The translations under genes and the position numbers were made by a program. Positions 26,154 to 35,690 of a DNA stretch of 64,000 bases are shown piece after piece. This stretch comes from Aquella sp964652705. Lineage in GTDB: Bacteria; Pseudomonadota; Gammaproteobacteria; Burkholderiales; UBA11063. How positions within the stretch are numbered: position 1 is the stretch's first letter; each line of letters starts with the position of its first letter. The stretch lies in contig CAZZAV010000005.1 of NCBI GenBank assembly GCA_964652705.1, forward strand, positions 1-64,000. The letters are read 5' to 3'. The notes under the pieces are model-generated. The model searched no databases. It saw only the letters and a program-made list of their open reading frames with translations, and had not been told where the DNA came from.

Positions 26154-26342
26154 TTACAACTCCCGCCACAACATGGTGACAAAAATACAGGTTACAACAT
26201 AAACTGCCATTAGTATAGCAAAATACTCTATGTGGGTAACGAACAAAACTTATTGCAGCGCACTAAGAAATTATATTAGCAAAGCCTTTAGACTCTAGGT
26301 ATAATTAGTGGCGAATAATTATTTTATATAAGGATTATCAGT

Positions 26343-27404
26343 ATGTCAAGCAGAATTGCCGCAATTAAACAATATGGTCAGAAAATATGGCTAGATAATA
26401 TTTCACGTGAATTTTTAGCATCTGGTGATCTAGAAAAAATGATGCGAGATGACGGCATCGCTGGCGTGACTTCAAATCCAGCAATTTTCTACAAAGCAAT
26501 CTCTACCGATAAGCGCTATCAAGAACAGCTTATTGAATTAAAAAAAGAAGACTTAACACCACTACAACGATATGAAAGAATGGCTGTAGTAGACATCAAG
26601 CAAGCCTGCAAAATCATGGCTCCACTTTATAAATCATCTAATACAGAAGATGGTTATATCAGTCTTGAAGTTTCACCAGATTTATGCCATGATGCCGCTG
26701 GTAGTGTAAAAAGTGCTTTGGAATTATGGAATGCAGTTAATGAACCAAACTTATTAATAAAAATTCCTGCAACTCCTGCTGGAGTTCAAGCTTTTGAACA
26801 ATTAGTTGCCTTAGGTCTTAATGTTAATATCACTTTATTATTTAATTTAGCTCAAGTAAATGCAATTTGGGATGCCTATATTCGAGGTTTAGAAACTAGA
26901 GTTGCACAAAATTTACCAATTGACAAAATTAAAACTGTAGCAAGTTTCTTCCTTTCACGAGTTGATAGTGCTGTGGATGAAAAATTACCTGCTGAATTAC
27001 AAGGTAAAACCGCAATCAGTCTATCACGTCAAGCTTATCTAGATTATCAAAATATTTTCCACGGAGAACGCTTCGCAGCTTTAAAAGCCAAAGGTGCCAA
27101 AAGTCAATACTTGTTATGGGCAAGTACAGGGGTTAAAAACAAGAATTATTCTGATGTAATGTATATCGAAGAATTAATTGGTGAAGAAACTATTAACACA
27201 GTACCAGATGCAACTCTTGATGCTTTCCGCGATCACGGAGTCGCTGCAAGTCGCCTAACTAATGGTATTCAAGACGCTAAAAATATTTTAAAACAAGTTG
27301 AGTCTCATGGTATAAACCTACATGAACTAGGTGAGAAATTACAAAAAGACGGCTTGCAACAATTTGTCGAAGCTTTCGATAAGCTCTTAGACTTAGTTAA
27401 ATAA
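26343..27404 (+). CDS. tal: Transaldolase (long type)
   Basis: This pentose-phosphate enzyme transfers a dihydroxyacetone unit through a Schiff-base lysine. The 353-residue protein has IWLDNISREFLASGDLEK near the N terminus, GVTSNPAIFYKAI (about residue 40), the segment LIKIPATPAGVQAF (about residue 139, containing the catalytic Lys), and NITLLFNLAQV. The length and the ISREFL start are those of the longer transaldolases found in Neisseria and cyanobacteria, rather than E. coli TalB. TATAAT at 26300-26305 is a likely -10 box. AAGGATT precedes the start. Confidence 0.95.
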   Translation: MSSRIAAIKQYGQKIWLDNISREFLASGDLEKMMRDDGIAGVTSNPAIFYKAISTDKRYQEQLIELKKEDLTPLQRYERMAVVDIKQACKIMAPLYKSSNTEDGYISLEVSPDLCHDAAGSVKSALELWNAVNEPNLLIKIPATPAGVQAFEQLVALGLNVNITLLFNLAQVNAIWDAYIRGLETRVAQNLPIDKIKTVASFFLSRVDSAVDEKLPAELQGKTAISLSRQAYLDYQNIFHGERFAALKAKGAKSQYLLWASTGVKNKNYSDVMYIEELIGEETINTVPDATLDAFRDHGVAASRLTNGIQDAKNILKQVESHGINLHELGEKLQKDGLQQFVEAFDKLLDLVK

Positions 27405-27421
27405 TAAGATTCGCTTCTCAT

Positions 27422-27454
27422 AAAAGATATGGCAAAATATTGTCATATCTTTTT
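27422..27454 (+). terminator. Intrinsic terminator after tal
   Basis: Arms 27422-27435 and 27440-27453 pair over 14 bp with one G-T pair and a 4-base loop. A T-rich tail follows. It lies 18 bp after the tal stop and 17 bp before ispE, so ispE needs its own promoter or read-through. Confidence 0.8.
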
Positions 27455-27470
27455 ATTTTGAGCACAGCAT

Positions 27471-28313
27471 ATGTACTATCAATTCCATAATGTTTTATCA
27501 CCAGCAAAACTAAACCTTGGGCTACGCATAGTTGGCAAACGCGATGACGGCTATCACCTGCTTAAAAGTGTCTTTTGTCTGATTGACCTTTGTGATCAAA
27601 TTGAAATTCAACTAACCCAAAATGGCAAAATTTCTTTAATTGAGCATCAGCAAGCTTGGTTCTACCAAAAAGATCTCTCCTTTCGTGCCGCGAAATTACT
27701 ACAAGAGCAAACCAAATCTAAATTTGGCGCAAACATTAAAATTAAGAAGGTAATTCCATCTGGCGCAGGAATGGGTGGCGGTAGTTCCAATGCTGCTTCG
27801 GTATTAATGGTGCTTAATCAATTGTGGGAAACTAATTTGAGTTGTAAAGAACTAATGCACTTGGGATTGCAACTTGGGGCAGATGTGCCATTTTTCATCC
27901 AAGGACGCAATGCTCTTGTTACTGGAATTGGTGAAATTATTCAGCCGATTGAGATTCCACAACTGTATTTTGTAATTGTGAAACCTGATTTCCATATTAC
28001 AACCAAAAACGTATTTTGCTCTCTAAACCTAGATTTTCAAGCAATTCGTGAAGATTTCATTACTGCCCAAGATTTAATTGAACAAAAAATTAATGATTTG
28101 GAAACTGTAGTAAAAATAATTTACCCACAAATTAATGATATTTTTTCCGAATTAAATCAATATGGAAATGCGGTTATGACCGGATCTGGAAGCTGTGTTT
28201 ACCTGAGCTTTACAGATAAAAATGAAGCAAAAAAAGTTGCAAACATTTTACACTCGAGTTATAATACTTTCCTCGCAGCAAGTTTACCAATATCAACAGT
28301 AGCTTGTGAGTAA
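27471..28313 (+). CDS. ispE: 4-diphosphocytidyl-2-C-methyl-D-erythritol kinase
   Basis: This GHMP kinase catalyses the fourth step of the MEP isoprenoid pathway. The 280-residue protein has the substrate motif SPAKLNLGLRI (residues 11-21), the ATP-binding loop PSGAGMGGGSSNAASVL (about residue 96), and the C-terminal MTGSGSCVYLSF (about residue 236). Length is normal. It is followed by tRNA-Gln and prs, a gene order shared with many betaproteobacteria. No good ribosome site is visible. Confidence 0.96.
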   Translation: MYYQFHNVLSPAKLNLGLRIVGKRDDGYHLLKSVFCLIDLCDQIEIQLTQNGKISLIEHQQAWFYQKDLSFRAAKLLQEQTKSKFGANIKIKKVIPSGAGMGGGSSNAASVLMVLNQLWETNLSCKELMHLGLQLGADVPFFIQGRNALVTGIGEIIQPIEIPQLYFVIVKPDFHITTKNVFCSLNLDFQAIREDFITAQDLIEQKINDLETVVKIIYPQINDIFSELNQYGNAVMTGSGSCVYLSFTDKNEAKKVANILHSSYNTFLAASLPISTVACE

Positions 28314-28326
28314 AGTAGATTTTTAT

Positions 28327-28401
28327 TGGGGTGTCGCCAAGCGGTAAGGCACCGGATTTTGATTCCGGCATTCGTAGGTTCGATCCCTCCCACCCCAGCC
28401 A
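28327..28401 (+). tRNA. tRNA-Gln (anticodon UUG)
   Basis: The 75-base cloverleaf includes an encoded CCA. The acceptor stem TGGGGTG pairs with CACCCCA, the D stem is GCC/GGC with AGCGGTAA in the loop, and the anticodon stem CCGGA/TCCGG encloses TTTTGAT, so the anticodon is UUG. The T arm is GTAGG-TTCGATC-CCTCC, with one mismatched pair (T-C) in the stem. A terminator follows within 10 bp. Confidence 0.95.
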
Positions 28402-28407
28402 AGTCGT

Positions 28408-28450
28408 AAAAAGCGTATACCATCCATACAGATGATATACGCTTTTTTTT
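28408..28450 (+). terminator. Intrinsic terminator after tRNA-Gln
   Basis: Arms 28408-28424 and 28431-28447 pair over 17 positions with one mismatch and a 6-base loop. The run of eight T ends the element. It would end the ispE/tRNA transcript before prs. Confidence 0.85.
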
Positions 28451-28479
28451 ATCCAAACCATATTAACAAAGAGGCTGAA

Positions 28480-29433
28480 ATGTATATGCGTAAGAATCTA
28501 ATGATATTTACGGGAACCGCTAATCCTAAATTTGCCCAGAAAGTTGCCAAATGTCTGGATATGAATGTTGGTAAGGCGAATGTTACCAAATTCAGTGACG
28601 GAGAAATTGCCGTAGAAATACTTGAGAATGTCCGAGGTTCTGACGTATTTGTACTACAGCCAACCTGTAACCCAACCAATGATAACTTAATGGAAGTATT
28701 AACGTTAATTGACGCTCTAAAGCGTTCTTCAGCTGGTCGTATCACTGCCGCAATTCCATATTTTGGTTACGCGCGCCAAGATCGTCGCCCACGTTCAGCT
28801 CGTGTGCCAATTTCAGCCAAGCTAGTTGCTAATATGCTAACCTCAGCTGGGGTTGACCGTGTATTTACTATTGACTTACATGCCGATCAAATTCAAGGTT
28901 TCTTCGATATCCCAGTTGATAATATTTATGCGTCACCGGTTCTATTACAAGATATCAAATTAAAAAATTATCCCGATCTAACCATTGTATCACCTGACAT
29001 GGGTGGTGTACTGCGGGCTCGTGTTTTTGCCAAAAGCCTTGGCACGGATTTAGCAATCATTGACAAACGTCGCCCGAAAGCGAACGAGGCTGAAGTAATG
29101 AATATCATTGGTGATATCAATGGAAAAAATTGTGTGATTATTGATGACATGATTGATACTGCCAAAACATTATGCAAAGCTGCTGAAGCACTTAAAGCAC
29201 GTGGTGCTAAACAAGTCTATGCCTATGCAACTCATGCCGTATTCTCGGGTTCAGCAATTGAATATATTAATAACTCAATAATTGACGAAGTCGTGGTAAC
29301 AGATACAATTCCATTTACTGGACAATCAGACAAAATTCGTATCGCAAGCATTGCGGACTTGGTTGCTGAAACAATTCGCCGCATTAATAATGAAGAATCA
29401 ATTAGCTTACTATTAGACGATGCTGGTAAATAA
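28480..29433 (+). CDS. prs: Ribose-phosphate pyrophosphokinase (PRPP synthase)
   Basis: The enzyme makes PRPP from ribose 5-phosphate and ATP for nucleotide, His and Trp synthesis. The product, about 317 residues from the ATG at 28480, has IFTGTANPKFAQKVAKCL, the ATP-site DLHADQIQGFFDIPVDN (about residue 131) and the PRPP loop VIIDDMIDTAKTLCKAA (about residue 220). Length is normal from this start. GAGG lies 5 bp before 28480, while an earlier in-frame start at 28432 would fall within the upstream terminator. rplY, often next in relatives, is not here. Confidence 0.96.
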   Translation: MYMRKNLMIFTGTANPKFAQKVAKCLDMNVGKANVTKFSDGEIAVEILENVRGSDVFVLQPTCNPTNDNLMEVLTLIDALKRSSAGRITAAIPYFGYARQDRRPRSARVPISAKLVANMLTSAGVDRVFTIDLHADQIQGFFDIPVDNIYASPVLLQDIKLKNYPDLTIVSPDMGGVLRARVFAKSLGTDLAIIDKRRPKANEAEVMNIIGDINGKNCVIIDDMIDTAKTLCKAAEALKARGAKQVYAYATHAVFSGSAIEYINNSIIDEVVVTDTIPFTGQSDKIRIASIADLVAETIRRINNEESISLLLDDAGK

Positions 29434-29452
29434 TAAATAAACTAATTTACAA

Positions 29453-29485
29453 AAAAATGCCTTGTATAAACTACAAGGCATTTTT
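29453..29485. terminator. Bidirectional terminator between prs and leuS
   Basis: Arms 29453-29466 and 29472-29485 (AAAAATGCCTTGTA and its complement) are perfect around a 5-base loop, with A/T tracts at both ends. It lies between the convergent prs and leuS stops. Confidence 0.88.
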
Positions 29486-29488
29486 AAT

Positions 29489-32134
29489 TTAAACCACTAT
29501 GTTAATCAGCTTACTTGGTACAACAATCATTTTTTTGATTACCTGACCTTCAATAAATTTTTGTACATTAGGGTTAAGCATCGCCATAGCTTCAATTTGA
29601 TCTTTGGTCAATCCCTTAGCTACCATGATTTTGCCACGCAGTTTACCATTCACTTGAATCACCATTTCAACTTCATCAACCTCCAGCGCTAATGGATCAA
29701 CTTTCACCCAGTCTTGAGCCAAAATTTCGCTATTTGGACGCAGTTCATTCCATAAGACTTCGCACACATGAGGCGTAATTGGAGACAACATCATAATCAC
29801 AGCTTCAAGTAATTCCTGACCCAAAGCTCGACCTGATTCATCAGTCAACTCAACTTTGGAATAAGCATTTAATAACTCCATTATTGCCGCAATTGCCGTA
29901 TTAAATTGTTTGCGAACTCCAATATCATTGGTTACTTTAGCAATTGTTTGATGCAACTGAGTACGAAGTTTTTTTTGCTCAGAGGACAAATCACCACTAG
30001 TATATTTACTCACCAAACCAAGTTGTGTATGCTCAAAAACCAAACGCCAAACACGACGAATAAAGCGATTAGATCCCTCAATACCAGTATCTGACCAATC
30101 CAGTGTTTGCTCTGGAGGTGAAGCAAACATTACAAATAACCGTGCAGTATCTGCACCGTATTTGGCAATAATTTCATCTGGATCAATACCATTATTTTTA
30201 GATTTAGACATTTTTTCAATGCCACCGTACTGAACTTCTTTACCGTCGCCTTTGTAAATTGATTTAAGAATATTTCCCTTACCATCTTTCACAACTTCAA
30301 CACCCATCGGGCTAAACCAATCTTTTGAACCATTTGGATTTTGACGATAGAACGTTTCTGCCAAAACCATACCTTGAGCCAACAGATTTTTAAACGGTTC
30401 ATCTCCGTTTACCAAACCTAAATCGCGTAATGCTTTATAGAAGAAACGTGCGTATAGTAAATGTAGAATTGCATGCTCAATACCACCAACATATTGATCA
30501 ACAGGAGCCCAATACTTAACTCGCTCATCTAACATTGCACCATGACTATCTGGACAAGTATAACGCAAGAAATACCAACTCGAATCGACAAAAGTATCCA
30601 TAGTATCGGTTTCACGACGCGCATCAGCACCACATTCAGGACACACGCACTCCGTAAACCGTGAATCTTTATTTAATGGATTGCCACTACCATCAGGAAT
30701 TAAATCCTCTGGCAAACGTACCGGCAAATCTGCTTCTGGAACCAGCACATCACCACAATGTTCACAATGAATAATTGGAATTGGGCAGCCCCAATAACGT
30801 TGCCGTGAAATACCCCAGTCACGCAGACGATAATTAATTTTAACTTGACCAATCTCGCGTTGAATCAATTCAGTTTCTAAGGCAGCAAAAACCTGTTCAA
30901 AATTCATGCCGTCATATTTTCCTGAATTAATGACAATACCATAATCGGTATAACTCTCTTTATTTTCTGTAGCTAATTTACCTAAAAGGAATTTCTCTTG
31001 ATCTTCAGATGAAGTAATTAAATTATACTCCGCAAAATATTCTGCTGGGCAAATTACCATTTTTTTGGCTAAATTGTATTTACTAGCAAATTCAAAATCA
31101 CGCTCATCATGTGCAGGCACAGCCATGACCGCACCAGTGCCATAATTCATTAACACATAATTTGCAATCCACACCGGAATTTGCTCATTATTTAACGGGT
31201 GAGTAACATATAGACCGCTAAAAACACCTTTTTTCTCTTGGGTGGCTAATTCAGCTTCAGAAACTCCACCACTTTTACATTCATGGATAAATGCAGCAAG
31301 TTCTGGGTTAACCGCTAGTGCCTGCTCGGCTAAAGGATGCTCAGCAGAAATAGCAACATAAGTAACACCCATTAATGTATCTGGACGCGTGGTAAATACT
31401 GTTAATCCATCATGATCTTCATTACCAGCAAAAGTAACATCCATTCCACGTGATTTGCCAATCCAATTTTTTTGCATCGTACGAACTTGCTCTGGCCAAC
31501 CATCCAATTGATCAAGATCAGTTAATAATTGCTCAGCATATTGGGTGATTCCAAAATAATACATCGGAATTTCTTTTTTCTCAACAGGAGCACCACTTCG
31601 CCAGCCTTTACCATCCACAACTTGCTCATTAGCCAGCACAGTTTGATCAACAGGATCCCAATTCACCATACCACTTTTACGATAAATCACACCATTTTTA
31701 TATAATTGCACAAATAGCCATTGCTGCCAACGATAATACTCAGGAGTACAAGTTGCAATTTCACGTGACCAATCAAAACTTAGCCCCATATTATTAAGCT
31801 GTTCTTTCATATTGGCAATATTCTGATATGTCCACGCAGCGGGTGCGACTTTAGATTTCATCGCTGCATTCTCTGCCGGTAAACCAAATGCATCCCAACC
31901 AATTGTGTGCAACACATTATATCCATTAAGTTTATAAAATCGTGATAAAACATCGGTAATTGTATAATTACGTGCATGCCCCATATGCAGCTTGCCTGAT
32001 GGATACGGCAACATTGGCATACAGTACATTTTAGGTAAAGGTGAATCTTCTTTTACCTCAAAAACTTTACTTTCCTGCCATTTAATTTGACATTTTTTTT
32101 CAATCGAACTATGAAGATAATTTTCCTGCATCAT
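29489..32134 (-). CDS. leuS: Leucyl-tRNA synthetase
   Basis: The 881-residue class I synthetase has the HIGH-type motif PYPSGKLHMGHARNYT (about residues 42-57) and the KMSKS motif EKMSKSKNNGIDPDEI (about residue 640). The CP1 editing domain includes TTRPDTLMGVTYVA (about residue 250). The zinc-type pairs CEHCG and CPECG are near residues 455-505. A C-terminal anticodon-binding and LeuRS-specific domain follows. It charges tRNA-Leu. It is a single gene ending on the shared terminator with prs. Confidence 0.98.
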   Translation of the reverse strand: MMQENYLHSSIEKKCQIKWQESKVFEVKEDSPLPKMYCMPMLPYPSGKLHMGHARNYTITDVLSRFYKLNGYNVLHTIGWDAFGLPAENAAMKSKVAPAAWTYQNIANMKEQLNNMGLSFDWSREIATCTPEYYRWQQWLFVQLYKNGVIYRKSGMVNWDPVDQTVLANEQVVDGKGWRSGAPVEKKEIPMYYFGITQYAEQLLTDLDQLDGWPEQVRTMQKNWIGKSRGMDVTFAGNEDHDGLTVFTTRPDTLMGVTYVAISAEHPLAEQALAVNPELAAFIHECKSGGVSEAELATQEKKGVFSGLYVTHPLNNEQIPVWIANYVLMNYGTGAVMAVPAHDERDFEFASKYNLAKKMVICPAEYFAEYNLITSSEDQEKFLLGKLATENKESYTDYGIVINSGKYDGMNFEQVFAALETELIQREIGQVKINYRLRDWGISRQRYWGCPIPIIHCEHCGDVLVPEADLPVRLPEDLIPDGSGNPLNKDSRFTECVCPECGADARRETDTMDTFVDSSWYFLRYTCPDSHGAMLDERVKYWAPVDQYVGGIEHAILHLLYARFFYKALRDLGLVNGDEPFKNLLAQGMVLAETFYRQNPNGSKDWFSPMGVEVVKDGKGNILKSIYKGDGKEVQYGGIEKMSKSKNNGIDPDEIIAKYGADTARLFVMFASPPEQTLDWSDTGIEGSNRFIRRVWRLVFEHTQLGLVSKYTSGDLSSEQKKLRTQLHQTIAKVTNDIGVRKQFNTAIAAIMELLNAYSKVELTDESGRALGQELLEAVIMMLSPITPHVCEVLWNELRPNSEILAQDWVKVDPLALEVDEVEMVIQVNGKLRGKIMVAKGLTKDQIEAMAMLNPNVQKFIEGQVIKKMIVVPSKLINIVV

Positions 32135-32213
32135 ACACTTTCTAATTTAGTAATCAATAATTTTTAAACCCAGTATTTTACCATGAAGTTCAATAGCTCA
32201 ATAACATCACAGC

Positions 32214-33107
32214 TTAATAATATGTAACGCTTATTCCACTACATTTATTACGATTGCCTTTACAAACGCACAGCCCAGCAGAACCTTCTGAACAGCTAAG
32301 TGGACGTGAAGACCAACTACTTGGCACTACTATAATGGCATTCCCACAATTACCACCACAGGCGGCTGCAACTGTTGCACCACTAGCCACTAAATAAATT
32401 GTCGAATTATCACAATTTCCACTGCATGGACTATTGTAAATAAAAGTATTTTTACAATTACCTGAACAGCCTGTTGTTGAGGGGCCACAAACATTAGCTC
32501 CATTACAATTCCCAGAGCATGCGGCTAAAGTCTTGCCATCACAATTTCCACTTCCAGTATGAGAAGATTGGTCAATAGTACATTGTCCATCAGAAACACT
32601 ATATGCTTTTTGTGTACCATCATTATTAAAACACATATTAGATACGGGGTTAACTACTGGAGGAACCAATACAGCTAAACACTTAGTTGGAAGAATCCCA
32701 TTTGCAGCAATTGTGCTTTGTTCATCAATAATTAATTGCGTACTATTATCTTGAATTGTATTACTGCGTGGATTTGCATTTATACAAGTTGCCTGATCAT
32801 TGCCAACAGGCTCCAAAGGATAAACTGTATAAGTATAACGTTCTTTGGTATTAGCATTTAACGTTGCAACTTTTTGAGTTACGACTGGTGGCCAAGAGCC
32901 AGAACTAGAGGAATAAGCACCATGAGTTAAATAGTATTTTTCCATTTCTTGCATTAAATTAACTAATTTATGCTTGGCGTTTTCCTCATTAGCCCGCACC
33001 AAAGAGCTCTGATAAGATGAATACGCAACTTTACCAATTATTGTAGCAATGGCTAAAGCTATAATAACTTCAATTATACTAAAACCATAATTAAACTTAT
33101 TTTTCAT
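32214..33107 (-). CDS. Type IV pilin-like protein with repeated Cys (SGNC) motifs
   Basis: Starting at the ATG at 33107 (GGTGG just upstream), the product is about 297 residues. It has a prepilin leader MKNKFNYG, with cleavage before FSIIEVIIALAIATI and Glu at mature position 5, then a PilE-like N-terminal helix to about residue 60. From about residue 165 the sequence becomes Cys/Gly/Asn rich. A unit resembling [C/G]-S/G-G-N-C recurs five times (GSGNCDG, CSGNCNG, CSGNCKN, CSGNCDN, CGGNCGN), spaced 12-22 residues, before a further Cys-rich end. Ordinary pilins of this class carry one or two Cys pairs. It stands alone, not in a pil cluster. I recognise the pilin N terminus firmly and the C-terminal half not at all; it could be a major or minor pilin or an adhesin presented on a pilus. 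Confidence 0.8.
   Translation of the reverse strand: MKNKFNYGFSIIEVIIALAIATIIGKVAYSSYQSSLVRANEENAKHKLVNLMQEMEKYYLTHGAYSSSSGSWPPVVTQKVATLNANTKERYTYTVYPLEPVGNDQATCINANPRSNTIQDNSTQLIIDEQSTIAANGILPTKCLAVLVPPVVNPVSNMCFNNDGTQKAYSVSDGQCTIDQSSHTGSGNCDGKTLAACSGNCNGANVCGPSTTGCSGNCKNTFIYNSPCSGNCDNSTIYLVASGATVAAACGGNCGNAIIVVPSSWSSRPLSCSEGSAGLCVCKGNRNKCSGISVTYY
32247..32570 (-). repeat. Five degenerate Gly-Asn-Cys coding repeats in the pilin-like gene
   Basis: On the minus strand the units encode S/G-G-N-C with a Cys (or Gly in the first) directly before. The DNA of the units (e.g. TGTAGTGGAAATTGT-like) is similar but not identical, which suggests old tandem duplications within the gene. They are not evenly spaced and have no separate nucleic-acid function that I can see. 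Bounds are approximate. Confidence 0.55.
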
Positions 33108-33528
33108 GTCCACCACCATTTATCTAATAATAAATACATGCCTAAGCTCATAATAATTGGATACAATTGACAGATATTAAATAAAACCATTATAACATAG
33201 GCAGGCAGTAATCAACAAAGCAATCTCTGGGCTTCATTAATCATAATTTTAGATAACCCAAAATCAATATATGTCAGGTGGCACCCACTAACTCATTTAC
33301 CCGACACAAGACTCAAATTCATTAGAATAAATATAAGAAACAATGATAAAGCATAACCTATAAATACTTTAAATTAAGTAATATCATAAGCTGCACCTAA
33401 ATTTAAACTAATAGACCTCAACCACAACATAAACACAGTGTTGCATAAAAACACACAAATAAAAGCAATATATATCAATATATTAACTCAAAACACAATA
33501 AAAACAACCGAAATAAAGCTCTACTTAA
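33108..33528. other. Non-coding region between pilin-like gene and outer-membrane protein gene
   Basis: About 420 bp of A-rich sequence without a supported ORF or RNA gene. It must include the promoter of the minus-strand pilin-like gene, which I could not place. The right end leads into the clear promoter at 33529-33557. Confidence 0.4.
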
Positions 33529-33557
33529 TTGACCCAGCACCTCCAAAACAATATAAT
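33529..33557 (+). promoter_or_regulatory. Sigma70-type promoter of the outer-membrane protein gene
   Basis: TTGACC (33529-33534) and TATAAT (33552-33557) are separated by exactly 17 bp. Transcription would start near 33564, about 70 bp before the ATG at 33633. Confidence 0.75.
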
Positions 33558-33632
33558 AACGCCATGGATTTGAGCAAATATTACTTCTTTAGTAAAAAAC
33601 TCATTTAAACTCATTCAAAAAAAGGAACTTTC

Positions 33633-34289
33633 ATGAAAAAATTATTATTAGCATCGATCATTAGCGGTTTAGCTTCAGTTGCTGCTGCAGATTCATTCCA
33701 AGATTTCAATAACAACTTGTACGCTCAATACCAATACACTGGTAACAATGGTGCTAGCCCAGCTATGGACTTAAACCAATATGGTCTTGGTGGTACTTTC
33801 CAATCTAAAAATAACGTTTGGTTAAATGCTAATGCAGTTGCAACTAGCGGTGACGGAAGTAACGGAAACAATAGCTCTAACATAGGTTTTGCTGTTGGTT
33901 ATGCATTCCAATTCTTTGGTGATGAAAACCAAGGTTTCCAAGTTATTCCTCATGCTAACTTCTCTACTCAGTCAGTGACTGGTGCTAGTGGTGGATCAGC
34001 AACAAACTACGTTTATGGCTTGGGTGTGAAACCTGAATACCGTTTATTAAATGCACTTAAAGTTGCTCTAGATGTGAATTTAGCTGGAACTCAAACTAGC
34101 ACGACTAACAATAATAACCAACAATTATTTGTTTTCTCTGTAACTCCTGGTATTCAATATGATATCAGCAAAACAGTAATGTTAGGTCTTGACTATACTT
34201 ACACTGCTAACATGAATAATAACTCTGCTAATAACAATGCTACTAACAATCTTAGCACTGTTACAGCTAAAGTTGGTTACTTATTCTAA
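33633..34289 (+). CDS. Outer-membrane beta-barrel protein (opacity/porin-like)
   Basis: The 218-residue product has a signal peptide (MKKLLLASIISGLASVAAA). The mature part alternates short amphipathic strands with Asn/Ser/Gly-rich turns and ends in VTAKVGYLF, an outer-membrane C-terminal signature with terminal Phe. Strand pattern and size suggest an 8-stranded barrel of the OmpW/opacity-like class. AAAGGAAC precedes the start, the promoter is near consensus and a terminator follows, so it is probably well expressed. No substrate can be named. Confidence 0.8.
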   Translation: MKKLLLASIISGLASVAAADSFQDFNNNLYAQYQYTGNNGASPAMDLNQYGLGGTFQSKNNVWLNANAVATSGDGSNGNNSSNIGFAVGYAFQFFGDENQGFQVIPHANFSTQSVTGASGGSATNYVYGLGVKPEYRLLNALKVALDVNLAGTQTSTTNNNNQQLFVFSVTPGIQYDISKTVMLGLDYTYTANMNNNSANNNATNNLSTVTAKVGYLF

Positions 34290-34313
34290 GCTAACTAGCT
34301 TACTATGTAAGAT

Positions 34314-34346
34314 AAAAGCTTGCTTTTCTATAAAGCAGGCTTTTTC
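34314..34346 (+). terminator. Intrinsic terminator after the beta-barrel gene
   Basis: AAAAGCTTGCTTT and AAAGCAGGCTTTT form a 13-position stem with one mismatch and a 5-base loop, followed by T residues. It lies 25 bp after the stop. Confidence 0.8.
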
Positions 34347-34630
34347 TATTACATAAATCCAAATTTTACATAAACTAATCACAATCACAAAATTTATTAT
34401 TCAAAATAATATCATCACCATCTTTCATAACATACTCACTCAAAATTTAAAAATATCACTATAATTCATAATGCATTACTTAAAATAGTTATAATTTCAT
34501 CTTCACACCTAACTTAACAAAAATATTATTTACTCCGCAAAAATTTCTGGATTCAATAAAAAAGCTTAAAATAACATTTATTTAATGATACAATTTGCTC
34601 GTAAGATAAATCTATTTATAGGGATGCTAC
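34347..34630. other. AT-rich spacer before the MDR dehydrogenase gene
   Basis: No gene is visible. TACAAT at 34589-34594 may be the -10 box of the downstream gene; its -35 region (TTAAAA) is weak. Confidence 0.35.
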
Positions 34631-35656
34631 ATGAAAGCCATTGGTTTTACACAATCATTAAATATTTCTGAAGAACAAAGTCTATTTGAATTTGAACTAG
34701 ATCAACCTATTGCAACTAATTCTGATATTCTAGTTGAGGTAAAGGCTATTTCTGTAAATCCCGTTGATGGTAAAGTTCGTAGAAATGCGGCATTAAATAA
34801 TACCTTGGATACCCCAAGAATCCTTGGCTTTGACGCAGCTGGTGTAGTAGTTGGAGTTGGGGATCAAGTTAAAAACTACAAACTTGGTGATGAAGTTTAT
34901 TATGCAGGAGATATTACCAAATCAGGCTCAAATCAACAATTTCAAGTTGTCGATGAAGCCATCGTTGGTAACAAACCCAAATCATTATCCTTTAGTCAAG
35001 CAGCCGCAATACCACTTACTGCAATTACAGCGTATGAAGCTTTATTTGAACGCTTAAGCATTAGTAAAAATACCTCAGATAAAAATAAAACTATCTTAAT
35101 CGTTGGTGGTGCAGGTGGTGTTGGCTCCATCGCAATTCAATTAGTGAAAAAGCTTACCCAGTTACAGGTCATCGCAACCGCATCTAAGGCTGAAAGTATT
35201 GAATGGGTAAAACAGCTTGGTGCTGATTACGTAATTAATCATCGCAATGATTTAAATGAAGAAATTAAGCATATTGGTATTACAAATGTAGATTATATTT
35301 TATGCTTAAGTGATACTGATGGTCATTGGCACGCAATGTGCAAAGTATTAAAGCCACAAGGTGCAATTTGTACCATCGTTGAAAATGCCGCTCCATTAGA
35401 TATGAACATCCTAAAAACTAAGAGTGCTAAATTCTCCTTTGAATTCATGTTTACTCGTTCAATTTTCAATACACCAGACAAAAGTGAGCAACAAAGAATT
35501 TTAAACGAAGTTGCCCAATTAATCGATGAGCAAGTAATTGTCCACACTCAAAAGCATGAACTTAGCCCAATTAATGTATCAAATTTAAAAAAAGCTCATC
35601 TGCTTTCGGAACAAGGACAGACACTTGGTAAAATTACCTTGCATAACTGGGAATAA
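34631..35656 (+). CDS. Medium-chain dehydrogenase/reductase (quinone oxidoreductase-like)
   Basis: The 341-residue cytoplasmic protein has the MDR fold. An N-terminal GroES-like domain (VKAISVNPVDGKVRR, about residue 38; ILGFDAAGVVVGVGDQV, about residue 65) precedes a Rossmann domain with the NADPH loop GGAGGVGSIAIQLVK (about residue 158). The cysteine/histidine set of true zinc alcohol dehydrogenases is not evident, so it fits the zinc-independent quinone/enone reductase branch that databases call zinc-binding alcohol dehydrogenase family protein. It is a single gene; substrate unknown. Confidence 0.88.
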   Translation: MKAIGFTQSLNISEEQSLFEFELDQPIATNSDILVEVKAISVNPVDGKVRRNAALNNTLDTPRILGFDAAGVVVGVGDQVKNYKLGDEVYYAGDITKSGSNQQFQVVDEAIVGNKPKSLSFSQAAAIPLTAITAYEALFERLSISKNTSDKNKTILIVGGAGGVGSIAIQLVKKLTQLQVIATASKAESIEWVKQLGADYVINHRNDLNEEIKHIGITNVDYILCLSDTDGHWHAMCKVLKPQGAICTIVENAAPLDMNILKTKSAKFSFEFMFTRSIFNTPDKSEQQRILNEVAQLIDEQVIVHTQKHELSPINVSNLKKAHLLSEQGQTLGKITLHNWE

Positions 35657-35690
35657 CCAATGGCAAACTGAATTAACTTTCAATAAAAGC

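Noticed and set aside
28432..28480. Upstream extension of prs
   Set aside because: The extra N terminus would be translated from the terminator hairpin of tRNA-Gln; the ATG at 28480 has GAGG at proper spacing.
32247..32570. Cys-codon repeats considered as a CRISPR-like array
   Set aside because: The repeats are in frame inside a pilin gene, irregularly spaced and degenerate, and no cas genes are present.
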